Assembly (NCBI GenBank): GCA_020055645.1
Contig: CM034550.1
Span: 22,104,880 to 22,168,879, forward strand
Length of the DNA: 64,000 nt
DNA from: Tomocerus qinae
Lineage: Eukaryota; Arthropoda; Collembola; Entomobryomorpha; Tomoceridae
Reading direction: 5' to 3'
Below the pieces are notes generated by a model that was not told where the DNA came from, ran no database searches, and saw nothing but the letters and a program-made list of their open reading frames with translations. This document shows, piece after piece, positions 1-12,232 of this stretch. Position 1 is the first letter of the stretch. Every line of letters starts with the position of its first letter. Both the position numbers and the translations under genes were made by a program.

Positions 1-3000
1 TCATATGTTTATAACTAGATAGTGGTACTATGTGTTTGTGAAATGACAGCTGAAGCATATCATAATATTTGCATAAATTGCATGTGAGATATTCCAAGTG
101 TTTGTGTACACACGAATATTTCTTTAGAAAGTTTTGTTGCTTGGATTGCATTATCACTGAGTTAGGCTGTCTATAATATTTCTGTTCAGCTCAAATGACA
201 AAACAATTCAAGAAAGAATGCTCCGACAAATAAAGGATTTCTTTGAAGTTCAAGTCAAACGTTAAGCCAATTAGGGTAGAATCACCCAAGGAATTTCTAA
301 TGGGGAGCAAGAAGAGCGTAGGAAGGAATTCCTCCTTCCGAACTCCAAATAACAAACAAAATAGATTTATTTATAGCTAAACGACACAACGACGAAGTTG
401 TCTAAATTCGTGCAAAAGACTACTGTATATAGATAAACCGAAACATTATCTTAAGACATTCTTATGTGATAGCACGAGGGGAATACCGAAACGGATACAA
501 ACGAATCTAGTGCATCAGAAAGAGAGAAAGGAACTAACAATAAGTGAGAAACCCAACTGGGTCTTTTCACTAGAAAGCAGATAATGCTCTTCTTTTCATA
601 ATAACTCAACGGAAGCGGCTGCTCTTTTTCTAGCTCGGAGAATGCAATATACTACCAAAGCAGATACTCCGTTATGTATCATAAGTATGCGGCAGGCAAA
701 CAATGATTAAGTAACCAAGTCAAACAATAGCAGCCCACCCCATTTCCCTTGCATTCCCTGCATAACTAATAAATACAATTGTTATCATACAACTGCACTG
801 CACTACCCACTCCACACAAACAACTCCAAATTGCATACACAACTCAAATCAGGGTTTCGTTTACAAAACAATACCCGTTTTCACGCAAAATAAACTCTTA
901 ATTGCTGGAGTGGAAACAATAATCAACATTGCAATCATAACGGAAACAATTAATTACTTCCACTTCCATGTCAAAACCCAGGTGTATAGAACTAACTAAG
1001 CTTCTTGGAATTTGAATAAATGCTTCGGGGAAGTATTACACAGCCAAAAATATTATTTTCATTTGAAATTCATTTTCTCATTGTTTATTTACTTTTTGCT
1101 AGTAGAAAATTGGAAAATCCTCTGGGTTAATCTTAGGTTTATTGTTTCCTTTGTATTCCTTGATTGTTTAATTACAATTCCTTTTACAACGGTAACCACA
1201 GTTGAAAAGAATGAAATCTCCAGCAATACGAATTGGTTTTCACAACCCAAAATACAATATTCGGCCTGGAATATTTAGGTGGCGAAAGAATATGTAATGT
1301 AATAATGTTTTCGTTGTTTATGTGAATTTGTCGCAATAAAATATTTATTGTAATTTTGGAATTTGAGAAGATTGTCAGAAGGAGTGATATAGTGATCCAT
1401 TTGTTTCTTTTGATAGGTACTACAAGTCCCCTTTTAACGTGGCACCCCTATTTTGTCCCCCAATTCAATCTAAAAAGACCCGAGCTGTAGACGTTCTAGG
1501 TATCATCTGACATTGCATTAAAATTCCAAGTAAGAAAGCTATAGTGGTGATAAGGCAAAAACAAAAGTCTAGGGAATATCTACTCATAGACATCCGAAAA
1601 AAGCAGCAGGGGTTGGCAAGAAGAAAAAGTCACACATGTGCCTACGTATACCGAGAAGTAGAAACATAAAAAATTGCGATGCAAAGCAATTTTTCTGGTC
1701 ATAGACATCCGGTGGCTCATTTTCATTCATTCACAGTAATCGTATTTCATTCTTCAGGCGAAATGCCATTTTCTTTGCCTGCTACATTAAATTAAACGAA
1801 GACCAAGATCCAGTAGATGAAACCATGGAACATATTTAATATTTAACCGACAGACCGAGACAGGACAAGACAGAAACAGGACAGCTAAGTAAGCCAGAGT
1901 CAAATCAGACCACACCACATCAAGTGAAGGCTATGATAACGTAACAGACCTCCATATCTACCTTCAATCTCACATACCCGTAAAGGCAAAATGAAATCGT
2001 CAAAATTCTTATGATGTGACATGACAGACAGGCTACGGTTAATCCTCAGGCCAAATTCAATCCTGGACAAATATAATAATTGTAATACTAGGATCTGCAA
2101 ATACTAATAACTTTTATTCTCAGTAAGGTTAGGTATTATTAAGGGTGACTTGACCAGTAATTAAAACTTATTCTCTTCCGACATGATGTATCTCTTACGT
2201 CTTAAACAAATACAGTACAATATTTTGGAAACTACATCTGATAATATTGTTTATTTATCAGCTATAGCTTTATTCAGTAGTCCATTAGCTATTAGAAAAG
2301 TAAATATTTAAATGGTGTTAATTTAGCTGTAAAACGAAATAAATACATAGAAATTAATTTCCATTCCTTTTAAAATAGTATTTTTTGATTTTATGGGATT
2401 CTAAGCCATTGCTTCTGACGTTAAGGATACGACACCCTCTAAATTAGCGCATGGGCTTTGCTGTAAAGCAAATAAGTTTTAGAAATTCGAAAATTGTGAT
2501 TATTGACGAAGGCAAGGCACCCTTAAATTGCAACATTGTAGGTATTTAAGTTGGGGTGGGTTAAAATGTAAACAGTAAACAGCCAGTAGTTATTTGCAGT
2601 AGTTATTGAATGTCTCACTTGAAAGTAAAAGTAATTAAACACATTAGAATCGGATGTAATTGTTCTTAGGAGGGAACTCAATCAAATTTGATTTGGAGGG
2701 GAAAGTTGCTGGAGGAGATTGAGTGTGCATTGTGCTTTCACTCACTCAATACTCATTTCCATTTCCTGATGTAATCATTAAGTAGCCCCAGGTAGATTTC
2801 GATTTGAATTAAACTCATCAGTCCATTAAATCACATCGTTAGGTTTTATTTTATGGGAACTCATTCCTAGTTAGTCAAGTTATGTATATTATGTTTCGTC
2901 GTTCCCGTAGCTCTCACTGATGTGGCATTACCATTACATTACCGACTGCATTAAATTAACATTTCATTGTGTAACCCTTCTACACACAATTCTTTGGTTT

Positions 3001-4700
3001 CCGTCTAATGGAATGTTACGTAATCTAATGAAATCAATGGGAAACCAGTATAGTGGAGTCTCCCCCCATTTTGAGTAGTTTAATGAACTGTCTAGCTAGT
3101 CAACCGGGCCATGGCAAACTTTAATTGAATGTTCGCTAAATTTTGACAGGTTCAGTAATTAATACGAGGTGGCCATGCTATGAGTTGTTACGGTGCAAAA
3201 CATCAATTTATACTCGACAGTAAAAAGCATTAGGAACACGGAGTATACTTTTCATACGCAAAAGTTAGATTTTTAGTGGAAGAACAAGCAACTTAAACAA
3301 AAGCTAAACCTTTACTCTTTACGTACTTGTGTAGAAATGTTTTGTACAGCTACGGAGAATCTTTACGGTTCACTAGTCTAGAAAAAAGTCTATTTCTTTC
3401 TACTACGTATAAAATATTATATCCGTTAGACATGCATAAAGTACAAGTTAACTTTTTAAGCCTTTACTGTTCTCTCCTGTCCTGTAGCTAAAAGAGAGCA
3501 TGAGAATAAAGATGAATGCTCCCAAAGTTGACGCACTTGATACACTAAACTAGCTACCTAGTTGTAATATTAAAGTCCGGAGAAATCGAGAAAGATTTTA
3601 AAAAACCCTAGTGTCGAGCCGAGAACAAGTTCCGTGAAATGAAAGGCTTAACTTTCGCTAAATTAACTTTACTGATACTCTACTTCACTTTCCTATTCTT
3701 TTAAACTTTCTATTACAACTGACACATACCGTATTACACTTTTTAACTCACTAGGGTCAATTACTCTCTCAACATTTTCTAAACATTTAAAGGAAAGAAA
3801 TTAATAGTTGATTTTTGACCTAGGAGGAATGAATTATTTATTTAGACTGGAATCACAAGTAAATTATTTTGTTTTTGGAGTAAAAAAAAGTCATGAGAGT
3901 TCAATCATTTCGAGAGGAATTAATTCAAGTTATACGGTAGTTACTTTTTTATGGAACATGCACACTAGTAATACAATTGTTTTTTTTACATAAAAACTAG
4001 AACTATACCCTTATTATGCAATACGTGAATATTTGCATTATAATTAATGCACTCTCTTCTGAAGATTACTTTGAAATCTACTTACAACACCAAAATAAGG
4101 TAAGGCTATAGTAGATATTATATATTTATGTCTTTATAGCAAATGCGGTTGAATATTCCATTGAATTTAGTTACATATCACACTTACGTAGGTTCTCTTA
4201 GTGCACTTGCCTCACCGCCTACAATTTGAAGGCAGAGAGCGAAACGCTTGTCTTGTGTTATTGTATATGGAGTGAAGAGAAATGTAATTCATTTGAGAAC
4301 ACAAAGGTTTCCTCTTTTGTCTCAGGGAAATGGAGAGAGGATGGAAGTCAACGAAATTCCAAAGACACTCCATTCGAGTCTTGTGGATTACATTAGCGAG
4401 TCTCACTTAAGTAATGCAACCTTAAAACAGTAACGAAGGTAATGAAGCTGAGGGCCATTGTCACTTTCCTCCTAACTTTCTTGGGTCACAAAGGAATTGC
4501 AACGCAACGACTAATTGTAAGTTAAGCCTACACTCCGCTCCCATCTCAACATTACGATATACTTACAATTAGCCAACCGTTCCTCTCTATTCCTTTTCTA
4601 TACTTTATATACCTACTCCTTCCCTCTGTTAGCTACATAGTCTGTTTAGAAATTCGGTGGCTTTTAAAACACACCAGTGTGCATTAAAACTCATGGGTTT
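1..4700. other. Intergenic sequence, no gene recognised
   Basis: AT-rich unique-looking DNA. The open frames here are short, lack family motifs and have no convincing splice partners. The part from about 2,640 to 3,070 is less simple in sequence and has many TAAT/ATTA cores, so it might be regulatory, but nothing proves this. Confidence 0.5.
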
Positions 4701-4705
4701 CCTGA

Positions 4706-4898
4706 ATTCTGAATTGGACCGAACTGGACTGAATCGGACCGAATTAAACTGAATTAGACTGAATTGGACCGAATTGGGCTGAGTTGGATCAAATTTGATT
4801 AAATTGGACTGAATTGGACCGAATTGGACTAAATTGGACCAAATTAGACTGAATTGGACTGAACTGGACCGAACTGGACTGAATTGGACTGAGTTAAA
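4706..4898. repeat. Decanucleotide tandem repeat
   Basis: About 19 imperfect tandem copies of a ten-base unit, GAATTGGACT alternating with GAATTGGACC, so the higher-order unit is often 20 bp. Single-base variants (GAACTGG, GAATTAG, AAATTGG) are scattered through it. It ends at GAGTTAAATT. The minus strand reads open through it only because the repeat lacks stop codons in that frame, giving Asn-Ser-Val-Gln-Phe-like runs. It is not a gene. Confidence 0.95.
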
Positions 4899-7800
4899 TT
4901 TAGTAACAGACATTTTTTGCATGAAAAACTAAAATTGCTAAAATTGCTCTACTTAAAAGGGTGTTTTAGTGGCTGTCTACATAGTGCTAGCACTATATAC
5001 AATAGATTATACTTAAGTTTTGTTTGTAAATATAATATAGATATGTACTGTTTGTATCTGAATGACAGACTTTGTATTTCCTATAATATACCAAGTAGTT
5101 TGAGAGCAAACGAGGGTTGGCCATTATTTTATGTGGTGAAATCCAAGCACGAGGATTTGGATTCCGGTAGAGCTGTGTTCAATTAAGCAATGGAGCTTTA
5201 GTAAAGTAATTTTGTGTGGATTTCCTTATTTGGAGTAGAGATGTATAGTATTGGCGTTTTTATGTGGAGTAGAAAGGATCTTATCGCGATATGCTAACAA
5301 TAATTGTCTTATTCGGTAATAGGAGAGGATAAAAGTGATCTGATGCGAGAAAAAGTAAACTGTCTGTACATTACATGAGTCTGTAGCAATATAGAAGAAT
5401 TTATCTGGTTTCATCGCTGCAGATAAGAATATTCTCGCAAGTTCCTTTAAAGTCTCAATTTCCTCTTCCCCGAATTTGTCTCTTGTCCAAGTTAAGTGAG
5501 CTGAACTCTTCATTTGAAAGAATAACAAAATTCTGTGCATTTCGTAACCGTAGGAGAAGGGAGAATATCTTATGCATTCTGCTTCCATGTAAAAAACTTA
5601 TATTAGGTAGAATTTCTTGGTCCTCTGTCTGAATTCTCTTTTTATCTTTCTTTCTCTCACTACAGTCTTATTTAGAGAAAGACTATTTAAGAGGAGTGCG
5701 TTCTCGAGAAGCAAAAGGGAAAGAAAAGTTCTGAGGTTCTAATGTGATGAGATGATCCTGGAGAAAGATATGATAAGCTAAAGCCAAGCTCCTACGCCAA
5801 AAAACACAACGCTCTATAGAAAGAGGATTTTCTAAAAATCGACTCGCCTTATAAAGTTGCTACACTTAAGGCGATGCACATAGAAAGGGTTATAGAACGC
5901 ACTACAACGGTTAATAGAGAGCCGCGTTGTTAAAACAGCTTCCAAAAACTCCGGAGAGTGGAAACTTTGGAAGGGCAGGCCAAGGAAAGTCGCGGAGATT
6001 ACAGTTTTTGATGTTAGCCTTCGAATGCGTAGACGATACATCCACGTAGTAGGAAATAGTAGACAGATTTGGAATCGACTTAAGGACAGTTCATTCCACC
6101 AGGTCATTCATCCGCATTGTAAGGAAAGGGAAAGACATGACGACATTCACATGTCACATCAACCCAACTGACAATGTCACGTTCCAATACTTACGACTCA
6201 AAGAAACCATTTTACTTCCCAGACTTCACGAAACTATTATTCCACTCTCCCTAAAACAACCTTAAACATATTTAGCTTAAAGATATACCCATATACCTAT
6301 CCTTGTCATTAAGGCTGTCCTGACTCCTGACTGATTATCTTGCCACAAGGCATAAAATAAAGCATGTCACATTCTTTAATTTGGCTTATGGAATGTTTAC
6401 ATCTACAAGGCAGTCAAGGTTCTGTTATAAGAGGTGGACGACATAATATAGACACATGCTGTCAAGTGTCCAGGTCACAGGCCATAAAAACGGGCCCATT
6501 GCCAAGGACATTCAAGGTACAAGTAAAATTTTAAGACAGCAAACGTTGTTTATTTAAATCTAAGAGATGACATTTATTTTGCTTTTATCTAATTTATAAT
6601 TTTGATGCAGTAATAAAATTTTTAAAATCTATAAAATTAATAAATGAAACAATTTTAAAATAAATTAAATCTTAACAAACGGTATTCATTCTATTCAAAT
6701 ATATGTTTTGTTTTCGAAAACTATATTGGATGGAGTACATGTCAAGACTGCCTTAAGGTTGTATTTGAGTTAGGGAAGACTCAGATGGTGGAAAGCAGCT
6801 GTAGTGTTGTGTAGTTTATTTTTAAGGAGAATAGAAGGGCACTCTGATGTGATGAGGTCATTCAAGATCAGGGTCTAGCGGTTCTACTTATTCTTCTATT
6901 TACAAATGCTAGTCCATGCCGATCTATGCCAGACTAATCCCATTTTATTCCGTTCCGTTCTGACCAGACTATCTGATTTCTTGGGAACCTGAGCTCGCAC
7001 CCGTTTTCTTCTTTCCCCGAGAAAGTTTACTCGTTTCAGCCTTAAAACATGTTGCACGTTCACTACTATTTATGTTATGTATGTATTAGGTATTTAGCCT
7101 ACCACGTTTAATCCGAGTTAATATTGTATACTATCTGTACTCACTATACTCTCGGTATAAAAATTAACTTTTTTCTAAGAAAGCTATCATGAAATTGAAC
7201 TTTTCCGTGACTCTTTCTTCCTTAGTCTATTTTATTCCTGAACTCTTGCTTATTATACGTGAATAACAGTATTTTCCAAAAACTCATGCACTTATTTAGA
7301 ATTGTCTACAGTGTCTAAACGCACTCTGAATTACTTTTCCCAATATGAACCCTGCATTTATTTTAGCTACCATGCTAAGTACTATTGTTGAAATAATAGT
7401 TCAACAACATGCACTTTTGCATTCCTGCTTCCCTTTATACACGTGCGTTTTTTATTAGCTTAAATTATGCTGCTCCGTGCTTCATTTCTGTTCTAAATTG
7501 AAAGTTTAGTTAATCACTATGATCTTTATTATATACTAACATTTCACAGTAATTATAGTAATAAAGTTGAAAATATTTGATTTATTTACACCATAGGGGC
7601 TTGAATATTCTTGTAGAAGTTAAAAATAGGAAATAAAAGCGATGGATATCAGTCTTGCACTTATTAGTGTAGTTCAGATGTTTATTTTACCCATTTACAA
7701 GCATAGTTACTCCGAAGTACATGTACTAAATATTATGTTGAAAGTAAAGTGCTCGGTGTGTACACATTGTTACTAGAGGAGTAGTAGGAGGAAAGCTTTC

Positions 7801-8980
7801 AGTGTAATTGATATCGGAATGGTGGACACATAATGTATTTTATGTTAGGATAGCAATAGTTGGGATAAATGTAGCATATGAGAAGAGTCCATTTATAGGC
7901 CTGAATGCTACGGAGTATTGCGGAGTGCTAAGGACCCGGCTAGAGTAGCACTTGACTCTCGAGCAAGAATAGTTCAACTGTCATTCACTCCTTAAGATGA
8001 AACGGAAGCCAAACAACGAAAAGTGAAGTCCAGACCAAAGGAAGGGTGTACATCTATTTGCACTGCTATTGTAGAGGCACTTATACTTCAGTAGATACGC
8101 ATTCGATCGGAAAAGTGAGCAACAATAAAGCCTAGACCTAAAACAATCTATAACTATAACAAAACCTTTGACGTCCTTTTACGTTCACCCAACTTCTCCG
8201 TTTATTATTATATCCACCAAAGTTATGGAAGGTTAAAAGATTCCTTTTCCTCTCATTATATAGGGTCTATTAGTATGAGATATATATAGATCTATACAAA
8301 CACGTGCTACTACATCAAACGACTACTAAAAAAAGTGCGTCAATTTTTATATGTAACTGTGTTTACGTATCGTAACAATGTAACCTGTCCTCTAACTTAC
8401 GTTATTTTCAAAGTTACACTTGCTACTGAGCGAAAAACATGGAAAATAGAGAAATAGTACGCAACCATGTGAAGGGCCAAGTTGAAAGTAGAAACTCGAC
8501 CTGAATGGACTTCAAACTTGGCTTGGACACTTTAAAACTTTTTGGCCATTCTTTTCACTTGGACTTTGAAGTTTGGACACTTTCCTCCTCAAGTGAAATC
8601 AGGAAACTTGCTGATACTACTTCGCTCTTTGTACAAAGTGTTCTTAAGACGAGACAAGTGCAATGCACGTTACACTCTTGGCTACGTACTCTACTGTGAA
8701 ATAAGGCTTTGTTTCCAGATATACAAACACCATGTTAAACAGAATCTATACGGGCTACATGTCATGCCATTTAGTAGAGCAATATATCAGATCATACTAC
8801 TCACGCATGAAAATGGTTACGTGCATCTAATACAAAGATATTCTACATTATCCTTTAAGGAAATCCACTTTTAGTCACACTTTTCCATTTACCAGGCTAA
8901 GAAATAGACTATCAATTTTAAATAGAAATATTCAGCAATTATTTATTACATTTTTTAGGTTAAAATTTCGAGCAGTTCAA
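4899..8980. other. Intergenic sequence, no gene recognised
   Basis: No coding exon, RNA gene or clear repeat could be supported. The stretch 6,540-6,720 is extremely AT-rich. Open frames up to 120 codons on both strands have no recognisable motif. Confidence 0.45.
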
Positions 8981-9055
8981 CCATCATTGATGTCCAATCA
9001 AACAATCAAACAATAAAACGGTTTATTAATAAATTTTATAAGGATAGGGTTCACC

Positions 9056-9215
9056 GGGTAAATAGAAAAAGGTTTTTAGTCAATAAAAAAAGGCTTTTAG
9101 TAAATAGTCCAACGGTCCATAAAAAGAAGTAACTGGGTCAATAAAAAAAGTACGAAAGTCAATAGAAAGAGTACAAAGGTCAATACTTAGAATGATTTTA
9201 TTTAGTCAATATTAA
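9056..9215 (+). repeat. Phased subrepeats in left arm
   Basis: Motifs of the form GGTCAATAAAAA or AGTCAATAGAAA recur at about 9,056, 9,078, 9,098, 9,115, 9,136, 9,157, 9,178 and 9,203, roughly two helix turns apart. The mirror set lies in the right arm near 11,735-11,893. Such phased motifs near transposon ends are often transposase-binding sites, but that role is inferred. Confidence 0.7.
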
Positions 9216-9481
9216 ATCATAATTATAATAACAAATGAGACCTTTGAATGATTTTTATAGTTAGTCAAAATTAAATCTACATTTAATTAAGTATTTAAAT
9301 TAGACAATAACATTGTACCATATGAGTTAAACTTAAGTTATGAGTTATATGAGTTAAATTCACGGTTTCACCAGAGCTTTGGTAATTCCTGGCGGTCTTT
9401 CTGTTTTCCTTTTCACGCTAACAGGTATCTGTTTAGCCCTTGTGGGAAACATACAAGTCCAGTCGGATTCTATGTGAACTC

Positions 9482-9628
9482 GATGCGACATAAACGGCCG
9501 TTATGCGGTTAATTTCTGAGTACTATACTTTATTATTCACCATTCACCAACATAAGCATTTGAGCTGTAGCCATGGTGATAATGAATATAGTACTCAGAA
9601 AACTAACCGTAAGACCGTATGTCGCATC
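9482..9628. repeat. Large imperfect hairpin inside the foldback element
   Basis: GATGCGACATA at the left pairs with TATGTCGCATC at the right. Pairing continues through CTGAGTACTATA and TATAGTACTCAG, then through TATTCACCAT and ATGGTGATAATG, leaving a short loop near 9,555. The stem is more than 50 bp with a few mismatches. Confidence 0.85.
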
Positions 9629-9900
9629 ACAAATGAAATAATTCAATAGCATAATTAAGAAGCTTGCCCCAATAAGGGCGGATAATAAATTCCAATTTTG
9701 AAAATAACATTTACACAAAATTCTCCCAAATATCGGGCACTCATGGGACCCGACGTCCACAAAATTTTTCACCCGACAAACAGATTTTTCAGCTTATTCG
9801 ATTCTCACCTCTATAAAGGGGCTTGTTAAAGTGGCCGTCCACCCAAGGAGCATGGACGGTTAATCAGGAGGACCAAGTAGAGAATTGCCCGTAAGGTATT

Positions 9901-10076
9901 TTGAAGATCTATAAGGGACATTTTCCCTCTAATTTTGTCTGAATATCTGGTTGCTATGCTCTAGAAAACGTATTAACTAATTGGAGGATAGCAAGAGGGA
10001 CATCAATGTTTGTAGCAGATTGATAAAGACAGGAGTAGGAGATATTTTTCCAAAAACGTCCCTTATAAATCTTCAA
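9901..10076. repeat. Inverted repeat inside the foldback element
   Basis: A 19-bp arm at 9,901-9,919 (TTGAAGATCTATAAGGGAC) is matched with one mismatch by its reverse complement at 10,058-10,076. The loop is about 140 bp. Confidence 0.8.
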
Positions 10077-11351
10077 ATTCGCTTATGGTAATATTCCCTA
10101 TTCGACTCTCTTTGCATCCAACCAAACACTATCCCCAAGTTGCACGTTTATAATTTTCAGGGTAATGACGTCATATCCACACTTGTGGGGCTAGGATGGT
10201 AACCAAGGATATTTAATTTTTTAATACTCACGTGAAAATTATGAAAATTGACTTTTGGATTCGTAGGGATACTAGAGACGTTATATTCAAAATAATTTAT
10301 TACTTTCAGTGGAGATTGTGAACGGTATTGTTTTAACTGAAGATGTTGAGCTCTCGATAAATTTTTGGAGTAAAAAATGGAATGAGAAGTGAAGATTTAA
10401 GCAAAAAAGTTCAACTAGCTTTCCCTATACTTGTCTAAAAATCACTAACAAACGAAAGATTTTCCGGAAGTTATTTTCTGTTTATATATATTGTTCCTCT
10501 CCAACTCAATTTCCAATTGTTTTGAAATGGTAGCGCAAAATTCGGGCAGGAAGTTAGTAAAAGACAGCAGTGATTTCTCATAATGTGTGCTCATACCACA
10601 GCCAGGACAATCTAAAAACTTCGTTTCAAAATCAAGCCCATCTTAACCTTATATTTCTCCTATACCATTCAGTACCTTGCATTTACTATTGTCTAGTGTC
10701 CTAGCTCCAGGGTCATATTTCATCGTTATTTAAAATATTTTTCACTTTACCATTGTCCAGAAACTGAGCGCAATAAGTTCTGGGAGCACAACTTTTATAC
10801 TAACTCAATTTAAATACTAATTTGTTTTGCGCGTTGGTTAGCATAACCCAGGGCATGAAAAGGGCAAAAAGGTTACCTTTTTGATTGCCTTTTTGCCCAG
10901 CTAAATTAGCAAATAGGTAACCTTTTTGCCTTTTTAGTTATTTTAAATTAAAAGAGATAAATTGCAATTTCTATGTTAGAGGGTATAAACGTCATAAAAA
11001 TGGCAATATTATTGTGTCATGTAAAAAGGAGGTTTGTAACAACTACAAATTTATTTTAATTCAGCTTCATATGTAGCGAATGGCATAGGAAAAGGCATGA
11101 AAAAGGCAAAATGGTACAAAAAGGTGCTAGCAAAAAGGCAACCTTTTTCATGCACTGGCATAACTTCATGAGGGATTGCGGTTGCGGTATGAAAATCGCA
11201 GTGTCAAAAAGGAGACTTGAAATGAGCCTATGTCAGGTAATATACAGTGGGGATTCGGGTCCCATACATTTGCCCCAAAATTTTGTTGACCAAGTTGTCA
11301 AGGAAATTAAAGTTCATAAAAGTTATTCGCCCTTATTGGGGCCAACTTCAC

Positions 11352-11476
11352 AATTGAGGTTTCAATCAGAAATTCTTTTTAGTAGTCATAGAAACGATCA
11401 AGATTTTGCCTATGGAGTATTGTATTCAATAAAAAAGAATTTCTGATAGGCCGTTTTCCAGATTGAAACCTCAATT
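11352..11476. repeat. Inverted repeat inside the foldback element
   Basis: AATTGAGGTTTCAATC at 11,352-11,367 is a perfect reverse complement of 11,461-11,476. Inside it, AGAAATTCTTTTT pairs with AAAAAGAATTTCT. Confidence 0.85.
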
Positions 11477-12076
11477 AAGCTCTTATCTACAATTGATAGG
11501 AAGTTCATGCAAGGTACTTTACACATCTTATTATATTGTAGGAATCGTATGACTAAGAACTCGACCTATGCCTGGACGTATGCAGCCCAGAGTAGGTTTA
11601 ATAACTCATATACTCAAGTTTAACTCATATGATACAATGTTATTGTCTAATTTAAATACTTAATTAAATGTAGATTTAATTTTGACTAACTATAAAAATC
11701 ATTCAAAGGTCTCATTTGTTATTATAATTATGATTTAATATTGACTAAATAAAATCATTCTAAGTATTGACCTTTGTACTCTTTCTATTGACTTTCGTAC
11801 TTTTTTTTATTGACCCAGTTACTTCTTTTTATGGACCGTTGGACTATTTACTAAAAGCCTTTTTTTATTGACTAAAAACCTTTTTCTATTTACCCACAAA
11901 CCTTTACCCATTTTATAATTTAAAATAAACGATGATAGTTTGATGCGTGGTGAGTTGACCTAATTAAAATGTTAATTTTTACTCATATTTTACTCAATAA
12001 AAATTACTCAAGTAATTAAACAGTCCATGTCTAATTGTAGTTAGCCTATGCAATTTCCCCATAAAATTCCTGAAAC

Positions 12077-12232
12077 GTTGAAGTAAGGCAGTGGTTGCAA
12101 ATTTTAAAAAATGGCGCATAAAAACTATTTAAAAAATACACAGGGCATACCAGAAGCGGCTTTCGAGAGACCTAACGTAATTAAAACAATAACATTGATA
12201 GGTATTTGTGAAACCACTGCCTTACTTCAACC
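12077..12232 (+). mobile_element. MITE, GTTGAAG family, copy 1
   Basis: 156-bp copy. Terminal inverted repeats of about 25 bp (GGTTGAAGTAAGGCAGTGGT outward) are present; the first G of the left end is lost. It shares the internal blocks ACACAGGGCATACC and ATAACATTGATAGGTATTTG with the other copies. No clear target duplication remains, which fits an older copy. Confidence 0.9.

Larger units (their letters stand above)
9055..11895. mobile_element. Foldback-type DNA element with long inverted arms
   Basis: The left arm (about 9,055-9,346) and right arm (about 11,602-11,895) are inverted copies of each other. By eye they are identical over about 265 bases except for one A in a homopolymer; only the inner ends diverge. 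Weaker similarity may extend outside the arms, so the true ends and any target duplication are not fixed. Each arm has a string of short repeats, GTCAATA followed by an A-rich run, spaced about 20 bp, as in foldback elements of insects. The middle of about 2.25 kb has no transposase that I can recognise and contains several large hairpins. It is probably non-autonomous. The near-perfect arms imply recent movement or gene conversion. Confidence 0.85.

Noticed and set aside
4629-4922. Open frame of 97 codons rich in Ser, Phe, Gln and Asn
   Set aside because: It is a translation of the ten-base satellite.
5226-5588. Minus-strand open frame of 120 codons
   Set aside because: No family motif, no splice partner and no neighbouring exons. 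Its length is within chance for this amount of DNA.
6309-6763. Possible inverted pair TTAAGGCTGTCCTGAC and GTCAAGACTGCCTTAA
   Set aside because: Only about 17 bp with mismatches, no target duplication and no second copy in the window. It could be chance.
11111-11446. Open frame of 111 codons inside the foldback element
   Set aside because: It runs through hairpin and A-rich repeat sequence and shows no transposase-type catalytic pattern.
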